DNA from: Doris montereyensis
Lineage: Eukaryota > Mollusca > Gastropoda > Nudibranchia > Dorididae
DNA length: 64,000 nt
Assembly (NCBI GenBank): GCA_037039925.1
Contig: JAXRKP010000473.1
Coordinates: forward strand, 206,293 to 270,292
Reading direction: 5' to 3'
Shown piece after piece: positions 62,301 to 64,000 of this stretch. Every line of letters starts with the position of its first letter. Positions within the stretch are counted from its first letter, which is position 1. Both the position numbers and the translations under genes were made by a program. Below the pieces are notes generated by a model, which was given only the letters and a program-made list of their open reading frames with translations, searched no databases and was not told the DNA's origin.

Positions 62301-64000
62301 CGTAATGATGAGACTAAATACTTATACTTTTGTACACATTTATTTTAAGGTTAACTTTTTTCTTGTTTTTTTTTCAGGTTATATTAATTCTTATATTTTA
62401 CAAATATACCCGTCACAAAATGGGTAGTTTAAAGATCAAGCCTTATTAACAATAACATATTGTTAAGTTACACCACATTTCAGGGGACAAATTAGATAGG
62501 TATAATGAACTCGTCAGTAATACTTATATTTGAGGAAGGTGTATATCCTTTCAATCGACAAAAAAGGACATTGAATTTTTCTTTGCTTGGATAGAGCTAT
62601 TTTATAGATATTTGTTAAATCATGATGTCTGCATTGTCTCCAAACAGGATTTTTTCATAGTATGTCTAATACGCTGTCATTTTATCCTCAATCAAACCTT
62701 TCAAGATAGAAGTGTGTATTAAAATTGTGTCAACTAATCATGAATCATTAATTTTCCAGAGTCATATTGGTCTAAAAGGATTTGTTACTTCAAAGAGTGG
62801 AGAACCAATTGCAGATGCTTCAGTAAAGGTCATCGATCTAGCATCTGGCATGCCTACTTTACATGACATTTTGTCTTGTAAGTTTGTTTTCTATATGCTC
62901 ATCCCATCAGTTCTTTAAAGATTTATGTATACATCAGCCCAAGTGAAAATAGAAATTATGTAATGTGACTGAATATTTTGTATTTATTGAACCTAAGGAT
63001 CGTTTTGACGATGTCTTATAAATATTGTGAGATAAATGATTTACGTTACTATTTAGAAGATTTTCTTTTGTCTAACGTTTCATTATCTTTAAAGTTGTTT
63101 TGTCAAGGAACTTGATTTTTTTCTCTTAATACAGTGAAAGATGGAGACTACTTTCGTCTGCTTGGAGATGGTTATTATCATGTCTCTGTCGAAGCTGCAG
63201 GCTTTCACTCTTCAGGCCTCTGTATTCGAGTCAACAACAAAATCAACATTGGTGCACCAATGGATGATATAAAACCAGCCCCACAGTTTAACTTCACTCT
63301 GACTCCTGACACTGAAGACAAGCCTGACAATGTACGCGAAGAAAAGACTTGTGAAGAGCTCTGGCGGGAAGTGCAGGAAGAAGTGAGTTACCTATTGCCA
63401 AATGTGTTATTCAGTATAGTGTTAAGAATTGGGTTTTTTCAACATTAATGTAGATTTTATCAGCATGAAAGAAACGTTCCTTCAAGGTTGTTATGGCTCT
63501 ACAGAGCTTACCCTGGTGTCTATGGTATTAAATGGAACATGTGATAACACGTTTTTCTGTCACAGGTTTTTATTCCTCAGCTGGTACCTATTTGCACCTG
63601 GGTTGAGTGGAAAAATGTGTATCAAGTGTCTATCCCAAGTGCTGCAATGTCGGACCTTGCATTGCCAGTATTTGATCATAAGACCCCATTATCCCAATGG
63701 CCACTGACACCCCACAAGGATGTGCCTATGAAATATCCTTACTTTTTCTCTGATTTCCTCAAAATCTTCATAAGGATGTCCCCTTAATTTATTATAAAGA
63801 TATTTTCAAACTCGATACATACTTGCGTTTAAGAATATATATATATATATAAATAATATATCCCTGTCTTTTGTTTCGTACCACAGACCCAACTTGATGG
63901 CCGGGACCTTCTCATTTCTGTTTTGTCTTATTTGGTGCCAACTTCCAAATGGTCAGAATATGCTTATCGTTTGACCACCATGCAGCTTTACAAGTATCTA
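53334..64000 (+). CDS. Carboxypeptidase E-like M14 metallocarboxypeptidase (partial, runs off window)
   Basis: A secreted zinc carboxypeptidase of the N/E subfamily (carboxypeptidase E, M, N, D), which trims C-terminal Lys/Arg from peptides; prohormone maturation is the likely role. Exons: 53334-53633, 56781-56983, 58581-58748, 59084-59252, 59481-59605, 60340-60479, 62760-62877, 63135-63382, 63887 to past the end. A signal peptide occupies about residues 1-22. Zinc ligands are HGNE (H112, E115) and H250 in NLHGG. Other family motifs are [23 protein letters not shown] and [13 protein letters not shown] (catalytic Glu about 340). A transthyretin-like domain follows (IGLKGFV to FNFTLTP). Beyond it a charged segment and another exon extend the chain past 529 residues, longer than human CPE (476). 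Exons 1 and 4 each appear one base short in a homopolymer (T at 53475-53479, G at 59162-59167). Which CPE/M/D member it is cannot be settled here. Confidence 0.88.
53634..56780. other. Carboxypeptidase intron 1, repeats only
   Basis: CTAGATCTAGATCT motifs lie at 53708-53725 and 53910-53922. Bases 55115-55235 are the inverted partner of 49180-49335. The broader 54540-55760 stretch has a different composition and may be one old transposon, but no ends were paired. The 91-residue frame at 55980 shows no domain. ATG/AAT triplets lie at 56690-56725. Confidence 0.5.
57181..57300 (+). mobile_element. tRNA-related sequence, probable SINE head
   Basis: A-box-like TGGCCAAGCGGTTAGG and B-box-like CGGGTTCGATCCCC lie about 75 bp apart, too far for an intact tRNA without an intron, so a SINE head is more likely. 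It lies in carboxypeptidase intron 2. The 193-residue frame that starts here is judged non-coding. Confidence 0.45.
60480..62759. other. Carboxypeptidase intron 6 with a probable Tigger-like element
   Basis: CACTCAATCCTTGTTATACT near 60787 and the reverse complement of AGTATAACGAATTGTACTCT near 62048 look like diverged inverted ends of a roughly 1.28-kb element. A G-rich run lies at 62014-62029. No transposase was recognised. The frame at 62131-62427 has no domain. Confidence 0.45.
63540..63710 (-). mobile_element. SINE fragment in carboxypeptidase intron 8
   Basis: The minus strand contains CCACTCAACCCAGGTGCAAA then TAGGTACCAG, the central domain of the SINE at 343-642. Head and tail are decayed. 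Confidence 0.6.

Overview
This is eukaryotic, intron-rich nuclear DNA from an invertebrate animal. Exons are short with GT-AG borders, introns run from hundreds of bases to several kb, and the rest is dense with transposon remnants and microsatellites. The protein families, a GAAA-tailed LINE, tRNA-derived SINEs, long CT/GA tracts and scattered CTAGATCTAG clusters suggest a lophotrochozoan, most likely a mollusc (perhaps a gastropod). That placement is inference. No bacterial-type operon, CRISPR array or rRNA was seen.

Three conserved genes can be built exon by exon. (1) MAD1L1 (spindle-checkpoint Mad1), + strand, 9299-29497: 16 coding exons with consistent phases, about 756 residues, complete. 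(2) TFAM (mitochondrial transcription factor A, two HMG boxes), - strand, 51496 down to 32731: seven proposed exons. (3) A carboxypeptidase E-like secreted metallocarboxypeptidase, + strand, from 53334 past the window end: nine exons visible. MAD1L1 and TFAM converge tail to tail. TFAM and the carboxypeptidase are head to head, about 1.8 kb apart.

Layout: 1-9.2 kb has no recognised gene and holds a LINE 3' end, a SINE, nested TA-flanked transposons and a 2-kb reverse LINE copy. MAD1L1 introns (9.5-29.3 kb) hold CT and TA microsatellites, a minisatellite, a repeat with an open frame, and LINE pieces. A TA-flanked MITE lies just after the MAD1L1 stop. From 30 to 51 kb TFAM is split by large introns filled with further copies of the same LINE (one nearly full length at 41.8-45.1 kb), SINEs and GA tracts. 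A dead LINE fragment of another clade lies between TFAM and the carboxypeptidase gene.

The three genes have unrelated jobs (mitosis, mitochondrial DNA, peptide processing) and I see no sign that they form a system. The main curiosities are: single-base homopolymer frame breaks in TFAM and the carboxypeptidase gene but not in MAD1L1, which look like assembly errors; a hairpin-bearing tandem repeat in the LINE 5' region; a roughly 270-bp internally deleted LINE derivative; a pair of roughly 600-bp repeats that keep a matching open frame; and a MITE carrying the first AATAAA after the MAD1L1 stop. I did not find a convincing undescribed biological system.
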